Shown one piece after another: positions 45,653-57,933 of a stretch of DNA of 64,000 nt (the first letter of the stretch is position 1; every line of letters begins with the position of its first letter). The DNA is from Pseudomonas paracarnis. Its GTDB lineage: Bacteria > Pseudomonadota > Gammaproteobacteria > Pseudomonadales > Pseudomonadaceae. The translations under genes were made by a program, and so were the position numbers. The notes under the pieces were generated by a model that had not been told where the DNA came from, ran no database searches, and was given only the letters and a program-made list of their open reading frames with translations. Where the stretch lies: contig NZ_CAJFCN010000012.1 in NCBI RefSeq assembly GCF_904063055.1, forward strand, positions 1 through 64,000. The letters are read 5' to 3'.

Positions 45653-46621
45653 ATGACCACTGTCTATGAAACCAATCGATCGCTGTTTCGAGTGTCGTGG
45701 AGCTCGGTATTGGCCGGTAGTGCAATCGCACTGGTCACCTACCTGGTTTTGAGCGTGTTGGGCACCGCCATTGGCGCCAGTGCCGTTGACCCGATGGAAG
45801 CGGGCAACCCGTTGAGCGGTTTTGGCACGGGTGCGGGTATCTGGCTGTTTGTATCGACACTGGTCGCCATCGCGTTGGGCGCCTTCGTGGCCGGCCGCAC
45901 CGCGCCGGATCGTGGCGGTCTGCATGGGGTGCTGACCTGGACCTTGACCACCTTGCTCACCACTTGGCTGTTGGCGGGCCTGGCTTCCAGCGTAGTCGGT
46001 ACGGCCGGCAACGTGGTGGGTAAAGGTCTGTCTGCTGCGGGCAGTGGCATTGCTGCCGCCGCGCCGGGGATTGGCAATAGCATCAAGCAACAGTTGAATG
46101 AGCAGGGCATCGAGCTGGACTGGAACAGCCTGCAAGGCCAACTGGATACGTTGCTCAAGCAGAGCGGCAAGGCTGAACTGGACCCTGCCAATGTCGAGCA
46201 GAAAGCCGATCAGGCAGCTGCCGATGGCAAGCAGTCGGCTACCGATGCAGCGACCAATCCTGCCCAGGCCGGTGATGAGCTCAAGCAATGGTTCGAACGT
46301 GTGAAAGCGTCCGGCGAGCCAGCATTGAATGCAGCGGATAAAGAGGCGCTGGTCAACATCGTCGCGGCCCGCACTGGCAAGAGCAAAGAAGAAGCCACCC
46401 AGATCGTCGACAACTATGCCCAGGCTTATCAGCAAGCCATGCAAAAAGTCGATGAGCTGAAAAAACAGGCTGAACAGAAAGCCCGTGAAGCCGGTGAAGT
46501 CGCTGCCAAGCAACTGTCCCGCGCCGCCTGGAGCACCTTGGCCATGCTGCTGTTGGGTGCGGCGTTGAGCTTCTTTATTGGTCGTATCGCGCTGACTACC
46601 CGTCGCGTGCCTTTGGCTTAA
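45653..46621 (+). CDS. Membrane protein with central helical domain
   Basis: A 322-residue inner-membrane protein: hydrophobic spans at about 15-40 (SSVLAGSAIALVTYLVLSVL), 64-82 and 94-120, then a long polar helical region (about 150-290) rich in Ala, Gln, Lys and Glu. A last span, STLAMLLLGAALSFFIGRI, lies near the C-terminus. The soluble part includes a helix-rich stretch KEALVNIVAARTGKSKEEATQIVDNYAQAY that resembles repeats found in small stress-related proteins. AAAAGGACC precedes the ATG. I do not know its function; homologues seem common in Pseudomonas. A perfect hairpin follows. Confidence 0.75.
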   Translation: MTTVYETNRSLFRVSWSSVLAGSAIALVTYLVLSVLGTAIGASAVDPMEAGNPLSGFGTGAGIWLFVSTLVAIALGAFVAGRTAPDRGGLHGVLTWTLTTLLTTWLLAGLASSVVGTAGNVVGKGLSAAGSGIAAAAPGIGNSIKQQLNEQGIELDWNSLQGQLDTLLKQSGKAELDPANVEQKADQAAADGKQSATDAATNPAQAGDELKQWFERVKASGEPALNAADKEALVNIVAARTGKSKEEATQIVDNYAQAYQQAMQKVDELKKQAEQKAREAGEVAAKQLSRAAWSTLAMLLLGAALSFFIGRIALTTRRVPLA

Positions 46622-46655
46622 AGATGTCTGCGGCAAGGACGCCGCCTGTGTGAAG

Positions 46656-46679
46656 GGGTAAAATGCTGGCATTTTACCC
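46656..46679. terminator. Perfect 11-bp hairpin between membrane protein and lipoprotein genes
   Basis: GGGTAAAATGC (46656-46666) and GCATTTTACCC (46669-46679) leave only a two-base centre and no T tract. It may end the upstream transcript or be an operator for the gene that starts 20 bp later. Confidence 0.45.
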
Positions 46680-46699
46680 TTATCCCACAAAGGTGACCC

Positions 46700-47320
46700 T
46701 TGAGCGCAGGCAAAGCCGTCGGACTGTTATTACTCACTTCCCTGTTGGCGGCGTGCGGCACCTCGCCGCCACGCACGCCCAACGACCTCTGCGGTATCTT
46801 GCGCGAAAAAGACGACTGGTACGACGCCGCCAAGGTCACGCAAAAGCGCTGGGGCGTACCGATCCAGGTGCCGTTCGCCATCATGTATCAGGAGTCGGGC
46901 TTTCGCCACGACGCCAAGACCCCGCGTAAATACCTGCTGTGGATCATCCCGTGGGGCCGTGTGTCCACCGCTTCCGGCTATGCCCAGGCCAAGGATGAAG
47001 TATGGAACGACTACCGCAAAGCCACCGGCCGCAGCGGCGCTGATCGCGAAGACTTCGACGACGCCATCGATTTCATCGGCTGGTACATGGACAAGACCTA
47101 CACCATCAATGGCGTCTACAAGTACGACGCCTATGGCCAATACCTGAACTACCACGAAGGCTGGGGCGGCTACCGCCAGCGCACCTACGCCAGCAAAGCC
47201 TGGCTGCCGCCGGTAGCGAGCAAGGTACAGGCGCGTTCGCAGATGTATGCGCGCCAATATGCCGGGTGCAAGGATGAGTTGGGGCGTGGGTTCTGGAGCC
47301 GGTTCTGGCATTGGTTGTAA
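46700..47320 (+). CDS. Lysozyme/SLT-like lipoprotein
   Basis: A 206-residue lipoprotein: short signal AVGLLLLTSLLAACGT with lipobox at Cys19, then a lytic-transglycosylase-like domain with VPFAIMYQESGFRHDAKTPR (Glu66 would be catalytic) and YLNYHEGWGGYRQRTY. It should sit in the outer-membrane periplasmic face and act on, or bind, peptidoglycan. The start is TTG at 46700, with AGGTGA nine bases before it; no ATG would keep the signal peptide. A perfect hairpin precedes it and a REP pair follows. Confidence 0.83.
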   Translation: MSAGKAVGLLLLTSLLAACGTSPPRTPNDLCGILREKDDWYDAAKVTQKRWGVPIQVPFAIMYQESGFRHDAKTPRKYLLWIIPWGRVSTASGYAQAKDEVWNDYRKATGRSGADREDFDDAIDFIGWYMDKTYTINGVYKYDAYGQYLNYHEGWGGYRQRTYASKAWLPPVASKVQARSQMYARQYAGCKDELGRGFWSRFWHWL

Positions 47321-47346
47321 AGGCTTTTGGATGCACGCAGATCCAA

Positions 47347-47438
47347 TTGTGGGAGCTGGCTTGCCTGCGAAAGCGGTCGTGCAGTCACAGATGCATTGAC
47401 TGACACACCGCCTTCGCAGGCAAGCCAGCTCCCACATT
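47347..47438. repeat. Paired REP element
   Basis: GTGGGAGCTGGCTTGCCTGCG from 47349 and its inverse to 47437, with complementary inner words (CATTGACTGACACACCG region). It lies between the SLT-like and FKBP genes. Confidence 0.85.
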
Positions 47439-47567
47439 GGATTGCGTTAACGCGGCTGTATGCATTCCAGCGAACGATCTACCATCACGCTGGCTGTTCC
47501 CCTGCGCTTGCCAAACCCATCCGATTCTGGGAAAACCCCAGCCTTTGATCCCTTCAATGAGAACCCC

Positions 47568-47909
47568 ATGAGCAACGATGAACTGCAGGTCACAGACATC
47601 CGCCTGGGCGACGGCAAAGCCGTGGTCAAGGGCGCGCTGATCACCACCCAATACACCGGCACCCTGGAAGATGGCACGGTGTTCGATTCCTCCTGGGAGC
47701 GGGGCAAACCGTTTCAGTGCGTGATCGGCACTGGCCGCGTGATCAAGGGGTGGGACCAGGGCTTGATGGGCATGCAGGTTGGCGGCGTGCGCACGTTGTA
47801 TGTACCCGCGCACCTGGCTTATGGCGAGCGCTCGATGGGTGCGCATATCAAACCCAACAGTAACCTGCGCTTCGAGATTGAATTGCTGGAAGTGCTGACG
47901 CGGGATTGA
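47568..47909 (+). CDS. FKBP-type peptidyl-prolyl isomerase
   Basis: A 113-residue cytoplasmic single-domain FKBP: ITTQYTGTLEDGTVFDSSWE, KPFQCVIGTGRVIKGWDQGL, VGGVRTLYVPAHLAYGERSM and a final NLRFEIELLEVL are the usual strands and the ligand pocket (Tyr, Asp, Trp, Tyr all present). It catalyses cis-trans isomerisation of Xaa-Pro bonds. There is no signal peptide and no second (IF) domain. The GNAT gene follows 11 bp later on the same strand, so the two are probably cotranscribed. Confidence 0.92.
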   Translation: MSNDELQVTDIRLGDGKAVVKGALITTQYTGTLEDGTVFDSSWERGKPFQCVIGTGRVIKGWDQGLMGMQVGGVRTLYVPAHLAYGERSMGAHIKPNSNLRFEIELLEVLTRD

Positions 47910-47920
47910 AGAGGTTGAAC

Positions 47921-48520
47921 ATGGACGTTGATCTACATCTGTTGCCTGGCAGCTCCTTGGAAGGCATTCGGGTGGTTGAGCTTTTGGGTTGCGATGAGGC
48001 TGAGTTGCAGCAGTTTTTTGAACAGGCACCCGATTACTTCATCGCGGTGAATGGCGAACCGGCTACCCCGACCGAAGCACGGGAAGAGTTACGCGGCCAA
48101 TTGCCCGCTGGCTGGCATTGCAGTCGCCTGTACTGGCTGGGTTACCGCGATGCGCAGGGCCACTTGGTCGCCGTGGTGAATATCGCCGCTGATTTGCTCG
48201 CCACCGGGGTGTGGCACATCGGGTTACTGCTGGTGCATGCGCGCTGGCACGGCAGCGGGCTGGCGCAGCGTTTGCACACCGACCTTGAGGCGTGGGCGGT
48301 GGCAAAGGGCGCTCAGTGGCTACGGCTGACGGTAGTGGTGGGCAATACCAGAGCCGAGCGTTTTTGGCCCAGGCTTGGCTATGTACAGGTGCGCACCCGT
48401 GAGGGGATCACGATGGGCCGGCAGGTGAATAGGGTGTCTATCCAAGTGAAGGTTGTGGCTAGCGCGAGCATTGAAAACTACCTGGCGCTGGTCGAACGGG
48501 ATTGCCCAACGTGGGGTTGA
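47921..48520 (+). CDS. GNAT family N-acetyltransferase
   Basis: A 199-residue GNAT protein. Strands 4-5 and the acetyl-CoA loop read WHIGLLLVHARWHGSGLAQRL, where the pyrophosphate-binding RxxGxG/A motif appears as ARWHGSGLA, followed by LRLTVVVGNTRAERFWPRLGY, the usual end of the fold. Substrate unknown. The ATG at 47921 has AGAGG eight bases upstream and is preferred to the TTG at 47906. It follows the FKBP gene directly and precedes the 434-bp mgtA leader. Confidence 0.84.
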   Translation: MDVDLHLLPGSSLEGIRVVELLGCDEAELQQFFEQAPDYFIAVNGEPATPTEAREELRGQLPAGWHCSRLYWLGYRDAQGHLVAVVNIAADLLATGVWHIGLLLVHARWHGSGLAQRLHTDLEAWAVAKGAQWLRLTVVVGNTRAERFWPRLGYVQVRTREGITMGRQVNRVSIQVKVVASASIENYLALVERDCPTWG

Positions 48521-48673
48521 GAAAGGCGTTCCTGAACCCATCCTGAAGAATCTTCTTATTCACCAGGCTGCCACTTTCCTACGGTTTACTCCGCCAACAT
48601 CGGGGCGTAAGCTTCGCGCGTTTTCATCAATAGCGGAGACCCTCAGTGGGTACTTGTTCGAGTGACAGTCGTC

Positions 48674-48788
48674 GGCCGGTTTCGGTAACCGGCCTCTTGG
48701 CAAGGTAACGCGCATTTTCCAGATGCCGTTGTCTCGCCTCACAAAGCGAGAAGCGGCATCCCGGCGGTGACCAGTCCTGGCACCCGCC
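48674..48788 (+). ncRNA. Structured leader of mgtA (candidate regulatory RNA)
   Basis: The 434 bp between the GNAT gene and mgtA hold at least three consecutive hairpins: GGCCGGTT/AACCGGCC at 48674-48694; GATGCCG-TCTCGC with GCGAGA-CGGCATC at 48722-48760; and GGCGGTG with CACCCGCC, enclosing CCAG/CTGG, at 48763-48788. A 15-codon open frame (48723-48770, Arg- and Lys-containing) starts inside the second. Magnesium-transporter genes often carry Mg-sensing leaders, but I cannot match this one to the M-box or to the Salmonella mgtA leader. Confidence 0.45.
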
Positions 48789-48954
48789 TGATTCCCTCTC
48801 ATCGACGCTGACCAGCACCTGGGTAACGCCTGGATGCTACGGACGCGCCTGCCTGTTACGGCGGGCGGGCCAGGTTCGGCTGTGCCTGTGTGACGGGCGC
48901 GGTGTGGACGGGCAGTACCTGCACGACGGTTTTTCCTCGCGCAGGAGTTACACC

Positions 48955-51660
48955 ATGAACCTCACTTTGCTCAAAGAGTTCTTCGCCGGTTTCCTGCGGA
49001 CCCGGCATATAGCCCGGCATTTTCGCCGCCTGGCGATGCTGGAGACCGTGACCGATGCCAGTGTCAGCCGGGAAGTACCGCCCAGCCTGGCGCAGACACT
49101 GGTGGCGTCTGCCAACCGCAGCACTGTGCAATTGCTGGGCGTGCTGGGCAGCCACACCGAGGGCCTGAACACTCAGGAGGCCGACGCCCTGCGCGTGCAG
49201 TACGGCCTCAATGAAGTCGAACACGAGCAGCCGCTGCCGTGGTGGGTGCACCTGTGGCATTGCTACAAGAACCCGTTCAACCTGCTGCTGACTCTGTTGG
49301 CGGTGATCTCTTGGCTGACCGAAGACATGAAGGCCGCCACGGTGATTTTCTCCATGGTGGTGCTCTCGACCCTGTTGCGCTTCTGGCAGGAGGCCAAGTC
49401 GAACAAGGCCGCCGACGCCTTGAAGGCCATGGTGAGCAACACCGCGACGGTGCTGCGCCGCGATGCTGCCAAGCGCATTGAACTGCCGATCAAACAACTG
49501 GTGCCAGGCGATCTGATTGTATTGTCGGCCGGCGACATGATCCCCGCGGACTGCCGCGTGCTCAGCGCCAAGGACCTGTTCGTCAGCCAGGCGGCGATGA
49601 CCGGTGAATCCATGCCGGTGGAGAAGTTTGCCCACCAGCAGGACGCCCACACGCGCAACCCGCTGGAGCTGGAAAATATTCTGTTCATGGGCACCAACGT
49701 GGTGTCCGGCGCCGCCACGGCGGTGGTCCTGGCCACCGGCAACAGCACGTATTTTGGTGCCTTGGCGCAACGCGTCACGGCGACAGACCGTGCGACCACC
49801 TCGTTCCAGCAGGGGGTCAACAAGGTCAGTTGGTTGCTGATTCGCTTTATGTTCGTGATGGCGCCGCTGGTGCTGTTCATCAACGGCTTCACCAAGGGCG
49901 ACTGGACCGAGGCGTTGCTGTTCGCGCTGTCGATTGCGGTTGGCCTGACCCCGGAAATGCTGCCCATGATCGTCACCTCGACCTTGGCCAAGGGCGCGGT
50001 GTTTCTGTCGCGCAAAAAGGTCATCGTCAAGCGCCTGGACGCGATCCAGAACTTTGGCGCCATGGACGTGCTGTGCACCGACAAGACCGGCACGCTCACC
50101 CAGGACAAGATTTTCCTGGCGCGCCATGTGGACGTGTGGGGCCAGGAGTCGGACGACGTGCTGGAAATGGCCTACCTCAACAGCTACTACCAGACCGGCT
50201 TGAAAAACCTGTTGGATGTGGCCGTGCTCGAGCATGTGGATATCCATCGCGAGTTGAAAGTCGGCACCGCGTTCAACAAGGTTGACGAGATTCCCTTCGA
50301 CTTCAACCGCCGCCGCATGTCGGTGGTGGTGGCCGAGCAGCATCAACCGCACTTGTTGATCTGCAAAGGGGCGGTGGAGGAAATTTTGTCGGTGTGCAAC
50401 CGCGTGCGCCATGGCGACGTCGATGAAGCGCTGACCGACGAACTGCTGGCGCGCATTCGCCAGGTGACGGCGGCTTTTAACGAAGAAGGGCTGCGGGTAG
50501 TGGCGGTAGCGGCGCAGCCGATGCCGGCAGGGCGTGATACCTACAGCCTGGCGGATGAAAACAACCTGACGCTGATCGGCTATGTGGCATTTCTCGACCC
50601 ACCCAAGGAAAGCACCGCCCCCGCCCTCAAGGCCCTGAAGGCCCACGGCGTGGCGGTGAAAGTGTTGACCGGCGACAACGAACTGGTCACGGCGAAGATC
50701 TGCCGCGAAGTGGGTCTTGCGCAACAAGGCTTGCTGATGGGCAACGACATCGAGTCGATGAGCGACGCCGAACTGGCCCTGGCCGTGGAAACCACCAATG
50801 TGTTTGCCAAGCTCACCCCCAGCCACAAGGAACGCATCGTGCGGCTGCTCAAGGCCAACGGACATGTGGTCGGCTTTATGGGCGATGGCATCAACGATGC
50901 TCCGGCGCTGCGCACGGCGGATATCGGGATTTCGGTGGACAGTGCGGTGGACATCGCCAAGGAAGCGGCCGACATCATCCTGCTGGAGAAGAGCCTGATG
51001 ATCCTGGAGGAGGGCGTGCTGGAGGGCCGGCGCACCTTCGCCAACATGCTCAAATACATCAAGATGACCGCCAGTTCGAACTTCGGCAACGTGTTCTCGG
51101 TGTTGGTGGCCAGTGCCTTTATCCCGTTTTTGCCGATGCTGCCGATGCACCTGCTGGTGCAAAACCTGCTGTATGACATCTCGCAGATTGCGATTCCGTT
51201 CGACAACGTCGATGACGAGATGCTTGCCACGCCGCAACGCTGGCAGCCGGGGGAAGTGGGGCGCTTCATGTTGTTTTTCGGGCCGATCAGTTCGATCTTC
51301 GACATCACCACGTTCGCACTCATGTGGTATGTGTTTGATGCCAACACTCCAGACCACCAAACGCTATTTCAATCCGGCTGGTTTGTGGTGGGGCTGCTGA
51401 CCCAGACCCTGATCGTGCACATGATCCGCACGCCAAAAATCCCATTCCTGCAAAGCCGCGCAGCGCTGCCGTTGATGTTGATGACCGGCGTGATCATGGC
51501 CGTGGGGATATTCCTGCCGATGGGGCCTTTGGCGCACTACTTCAAATTGCAGGCGCTGCCGTCGCTGTACTTCGTGTTCCTGCCGGTGATTTTGCTGGCG
51601 TACATGGCGCTGACCCAGGCGGTGAAGGGCTACTACATCCGCAGGTTTGGCTGGCAGTAA
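48955..51660 (+). CDS. mgtA: Magnesium-translocating P-type ATPase
   Basis: A 901-residue P-type (IIIB) ATPase importing Mg2+ across the inner membrane. N-terminal basic region, the actuator domain with AAMTGESMPVEK, the phosphorylation motif LCTDKTGTLTQDK, KVLTGDNELVTAKI in the nucleotide domain, and VGFMGDGINDAPALRTADIG at the hinge are all intact, with ten predicted spans and the magnesium-type end NFGNVFSVLVASAFIPFLPM. CAGGAG lies eight bases before the ATG at 48955. A long structured leader precedes it; mgtC follows after a REP pair. Confidence 0.95.
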   Translation: MNLTLLKEFFAGFLRTRHIARHFRRLAMLETVTDASVSREVPPSLAQTLVASANRSTVQLLGVLGSHTEGLNTQEADALRVQYGLNEVEHEQPLPWWVHLWHCYKNPFNLLLTLLAVISWLTEDMKAATVIFSMVVLSTLLRFWQEAKSNKAADALKAMVSNTATVLRRDAAKRIELPIKQLVPGDLIVLSAGDMIPADCRVLSAKDLFVSQAAMTGESMPVEKFAHQQDAHTRNPLELENILFMGTNVVSGAATAVVLATGNSTYFGALAQRVTATDRATTSFQQGVNKVSWLLIRFMFVMAPLVLFINGFTKGDWTEALLFALSIAVGLTPEMLPMIVTSTLAKGAVFLSRKKVIVKRLDAIQNFGAMDVLCTDKTGTLTQDKIFLARHVDVWGQESDDVLEMAYLNSYYQTGLKNLLDVAVLEHVDIHRELKVGTAFNKVDEIPFDFNRRRMSVVVAEQHQPHLLICKGAVEEILSVCNRVRHGDVDEALTDELLARIRQVTAAFNEEGLRVVAVAAQPMPAGRDTYSLADENNLTLIGYVAFLDPPKESTAPALKALKAHGVAVKVLTGDNELVTAKICREVGLAQQGLLMGNDIESMSDAELALAVETTNVFAKLTPSHKERIVRLLKANGHVVGFMGDGINDAPALRTADIGISVDSAVDIAKEAADIILLEKSLMILEEGVLEGRRTFANMLKYIKMTASSNFGNVFSVLVASAFIPFLPMLPMHLLVQNLLYDISQIAIPFDNVDDEMLATPQRWQPGEVGRFMLFFGPISSIFDITTFALMWYVFDANTPDHQTLFQSGWFVVGLLTQTLIVHMIRTPKIPFLQSRAALPLMLMTGVIMAVGIFLPMGPLAHYFKLQALPSLYFVFLPVILLAYMALTQAVKGYYIRRFGWQ

Positions 51661-51685
51661 CAGGTCCCATGCAACATCGCCAAAC

Positions 51686-51781
51686 CCTGTGGGAGCCGGG
51701 CTTGCCCGCGATGACGGTGTATCAGTCGCCAGACTCATGGGTCGGTGTACCGCTATCGCAGGCAAGCCAGCTCCCACAGGG
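51686..51781. repeat. Paired REP element in the mgtA-mgtC gap
   Basis: GTGGGAGCCGGGCTTGCCCG at the left (a variant half-site) and the standard inverse half to 51778. It could lower or process the mRNA between the two genes. Confidence 0.85.
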
Positions 51782-51827
51782 ACCTGCGGTGTTTTTCAAT
51801 TTGTCGCTGCATTCATGGAGATTTTTT

Positions 51828-52544
51828 ATGCAGGCAATCAACAACATCAACCTCAACTCCCTGGTCGACACCGTGGTCAGCCTCAGCGCTGCGTTTATTC
51901 TCGGTGGCCTGATCGGGTTCGAGCGCCAGTACCGCCAACGCACCGCCGGCTTACGTACCAATGTGCTAGTGGCGGTAGGCGCGGCGATCTTTGTCGACAT
52001 GGCCAACCGCCTGGGCGGTGCGGAAGGCGCGGTGCGCGTGGTCGCTTACGTGGTGTCGGGCATCGGCTTTTTGGGGGCGGGTGTGATCATGCGGGAGGAG
52101 GGCAATGTACGCGGGCTTAACACTGCCGCCACCCTCTGGGCTTCGGCGGCGGTGGGCGCCTGCGCCGGGGCCGATCTGATCCTCGAGGCTTTGCTGGGCA
52201 CGCTGTTTGTGCTGGCGGCCAACACCTTGCTGCGGCCGATCGTCAATAACATCAACCGCCAACCCTTGGACGTGGTGTCGGCAGAGGTCACCAATATCCT
52301 CTATGTCATTGCGCGCCGCAGTCAGCAACAGGCGGTGATGGCATTGCTGGAAGCCGAGTTGGCCCGCTGCAACTACCCGGCCAGTGATGTCGATGTGCGG
52401 CCATTCGGCAGCGACGAAGTGGAAATCGAGGCCATCCTGGCCGCCACGTCGGTGGATGGCGATGAACTGGATGCACTGGTGGCGCGCCTCTCAACATCAA
52501 CCCTGGTGGTACAGGCTTTCTGGAGCCCGAGTACCACCGATTGA
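51828..52544 (+). CDS. MgtC/SapB family membrane protein
   Basis: A 238-residue inner-membrane protein with four to five spans in the first half, containing GGLIGFERQYRQRTAGLRTN and GIGFLGAGVIMREEGNVRGLNTAATLWASAAVG, the family signature, and a C-terminal ACT-like cytoplasmic domain (about 145-235). MgtC is a virulence and low-Mg2+ survival factor in Salmonella and Mycobacterium, acting on the F-ATPase there. TGGAG precedes the ATG at 51828. It lies 167 bp after mgtA in the classic mgtA/B-mgtC pairing; the larger frame from 51669 crosses the REP and is not coding. Confidence 0.92.
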   Translation: MQAINNINLNSLVDTVVSLSAAFILGGLIGFERQYRQRTAGLRTNVLVAVGAAIFVDMANRLGGAEGAVRVVAYVVSGIGFLGAGVIMREEGNVRGLNTAATLWASAAVGACAGADLILEALLGTLFVLAANTLLRPIVNNINRQPLDVVSAEVTNILYVIARRSQQQAVMALLEAELARCNYPASDVDVRPFGSDEVEIEAILAATSVDGDELDALVARLSTSTLVVQAFWSPSTTD

Positions 52545-52592
52545 TCTCCTTTGGGCTGGCCAGGATTGGCTAAGCTTGTTTGTGGAAAAATC

Positions 52593-52774
52593 CTACATGT
52601 AGTCCGGATTATCCCTTCAGTTGAAACATCATTGCGTTGCTAAGGTTGGGCACTTGCGGCTGTTGGGTCGTTGAGGTCCGGCGTCCGTGGTTATGCTGAG
52701 TTAATTGAAGGGGCCAGACACCGCCTCGTTACCGTCCTCAGAGGGCAGCGCCGCTCGTCGGAACTGTCAGTTCT
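52593..52774 (+). promoter_or_regulatory. Two palindromes upstream of the BvgA-like regulator
   Basis: CTACATGTAG (52593-52602) and GAACTG-T-CAGTTC (52762-52774) are short perfect palindromes in the 289-bp gene-free stretch before the response-regulator gene. They are candidate binding sites for it or another regulator. I see nothing else in this stretch. Confidence 0.35.
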
Positions 52775-52833
52775 CACAGGTACCCAGGTCCGGTGTGATG
52801 TGTAAGGGTATTTTGTCCACATAGGGAAGTTTT

Positions 52834-53460
52834 ATGAGCAAAGCATTAATTGTGGATGACCATCCGTTTATCCGGGCGACGGTCAAATATCTCCTGAAAG
52901 TGGAGGGGTTTGATGAGATTTTTCAGGCAGGGGATGGCGCAGATGCCATGCAGTTGGCGAGGGAGCAACGTCCCGAGCTGATTATCCTCGACCTGGCGAT
53001 GCCTAAATTAGGCGGGTTGGAGGTTATCAGCCGCATCAAGGCGTTGGGCCTGCCATGCAAGATTCTGGTACTGACCTCCTACCTGGCGGTGTTTTTTTCT
53101 ACCCGCTGCATGCGTTCCGGTGCCATGGGGTTCGTCGCCAAGACCGGTGAACTGGATGAGCTGCAAAAGGCTATCAAAGCCATCATGTCGGGCTACAGTT
53201 GCTTCCCCAGTTTGCCGACCAGTTCGGTGCGTCGCGACGATCTGCAAGAAACGGAACGGCAGATGATCGACTGCCTGTCGGATCGTGAATTGACCGTGTT
53301 GCAGATGCTGGCCCTGGGGCTGGGTAACAAGGAAATCGCCGAGCAAATGCTGCTGAGCCACAAGACCATCAGTACCTACAAGACTCGACTCAAGGAGAAG
53401 TTACGAATGTCCTCGGTAGTGCACTTATCCAAGTTTGCCCAGCGCAACCATCTGATCTGA
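52834..53460 (+). CDS. NarL/BvgA-type response regulator
   Basis: A 208-residue response regulator. The receiver domain begins ALIVDDHPFIRATVKYLL (acidic pair), ELIILDLAMPKLGG carries the phospho-accepting Asp53, and VLTSY and GFVAKTGELD give the Thr and Lys. A LuxR-type helix-turn-helix occupies about 145-205 (SDRELTVLQMLALGLGNKEIA and LSHKTISTYKTRLKEKL). AGGGAAG precedes the ATG. It lies 11 bp before the hybrid kinase gene, the arrangement of BvgA-BvgS and EvgA-EvgS, so the kinase is surely its partner. Confidence 0.92.
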   Translation: MSKALIVDDHPFIRATVKYLLKVEGFDEIFQAGDGADAMQLAREQRPELIILDLAMPKLGGLEVISRIKALGLPCKILVLTSYLAVFFSTRCMRSGAMGFVAKTGELDELQKAIKAIMSGYSCFPSLPTSSVRRDDLQETERQMIDCLSDRELTVLQMLALGLGNKEIAEQMLLSHKTISTYKTRLKEKLRMSSVVHLSKFAQRNHLI

Positions 53461-53471
53461 TCCGAACTGAA

Positions 53472-57086
<3,615 letters not shown>

Positions 57087-57220
57087 CTGCGGTTGATCGC
57101 CATTCGGGAAATTTGGGAAAACTCTTACACAAACCGGGAACATGCCTGATTTTGTCGTCGGCATATGTCTGGAGAATGGGCTGCGCTCACTGCCGAGCAC
57201 TGCCTGCCCAGGGGTTTGCC

Positions 57221-57643
57221 ATGCCGAACAAAGCACTGACCATCCTGATTGCCGATGAACAGCATCTGCAACGCTTGTACATCGAGAAAATGCTCAACCA
57301 GTTGGGTTATTACCGGATCGTGCCGGTGCAAACATTCGAAGAGGTGCGGATTCTCACTGCCATTCCTGCCGAACCCTTCGACGTGCTGATAATCAATGCG
57401 GGGCTGATGGCCCAAGCCCATGAGCCTCTGCCCCAGGTGCGTCATGTACTCGTCTACGAGCATCTGGACCTGGGCGCCCCTTGCGGCGTAACGCCGGCTG
57501 TGCGAGTGCGATTGCCGGGTGTGCCGGACCACGTCAACCTCGAACACTTCATGGACATCGTCGACCCCTGCGAGACTGCCAATGGCCTGCGGGTGTTGCC
57601 GTGGCTTCGAGAGCTGTCCCGCATGCCGGTGGCCCGGGCCTAG
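57221..57643 (+). CDS. Degenerate receiver-domain protein
   Basis: A 140-residue protein that begins like a receiver (TILIADEQHLQRLYIEKML, with the acidic pair region at 12-13), but the strand that should end in the phospho-accepting Asp reads DVLIINAGL, with Asn59 in its place. No DNA-binding domain follows, and no clear switch Lys is found. It lies 134 bp after the BvgS-like kinase gene on the same strand and is probably part of that system as a phosphate-independent partner, though this is inference. The ATG at 57221 gives the proper receiver start; the larger open frame begins within the kinase's end. Confidence 0.7.
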   Translation: MPNKALTILIADEQHLQRLYIEKMLNQLGYYRIVPVQTFEEVRILTAIPAEPFDVLIINAGLMAQAHEPLPQVRHVLVYEHLDLGAPCGVTPAVRVRLPGVPDHVNLEHFMDIVDPCETANGLRVLPWLRELSRMPVARA

Positions 57644-57657
57644 TCCACAGCCATTGT

Positions 57658-57755
57658 TTGTAGGAGCTCGCTCGCGAAAAACTCGCAGGCGCTGCGTTTA
57701 TTCAGGAAGCACGCGTTATCGTTGACGTTTTTTTGCGAGCAAGCTCGCTCCTGCA
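57658..57755. repeat. Paired REP, GAGCAAGCTCGCTC class
   Basis: TTGTAGGAGCTCGCTCGCGA at the left and GCGAGCAAGCTCGCTCCTGC at the right, around a 50-bp spacer with GCGTTTATTC-type imperfect pairing. It lies between the degenerate receiver gene and aroF-type gene, followed by about 180 bp in which I see nothing. Confidence 0.8.
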
Positions 57756-57933
57756 CGAAGGCGATTCAAGGGTGCATCGTGTTTACCGTATGCCACGAAA
57801 TCTACGGGCCAGTTCAATCTTCGCAGAAGCAGGCAAGAGAAGGCATCGAGCACACGCCACTACCGGCCCATGCTCGCCCACTGCAGGAGTTTGCCAAACA
57901 GAAATTCCAGGCCGATCTAATGTTTTTCACCGA

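Noticed and set aside
48590..48610. PhoP-type box upstream of mgtA
   Set aside because: Only one half-site (GGTTTA) is present, with no direct repeat at the required spacing.
48856..51360. 834-residue minus-strand open frame over mgtA
   Set aside because: Antisense shadow of the P-type ATPase, with no recognisable motifs.
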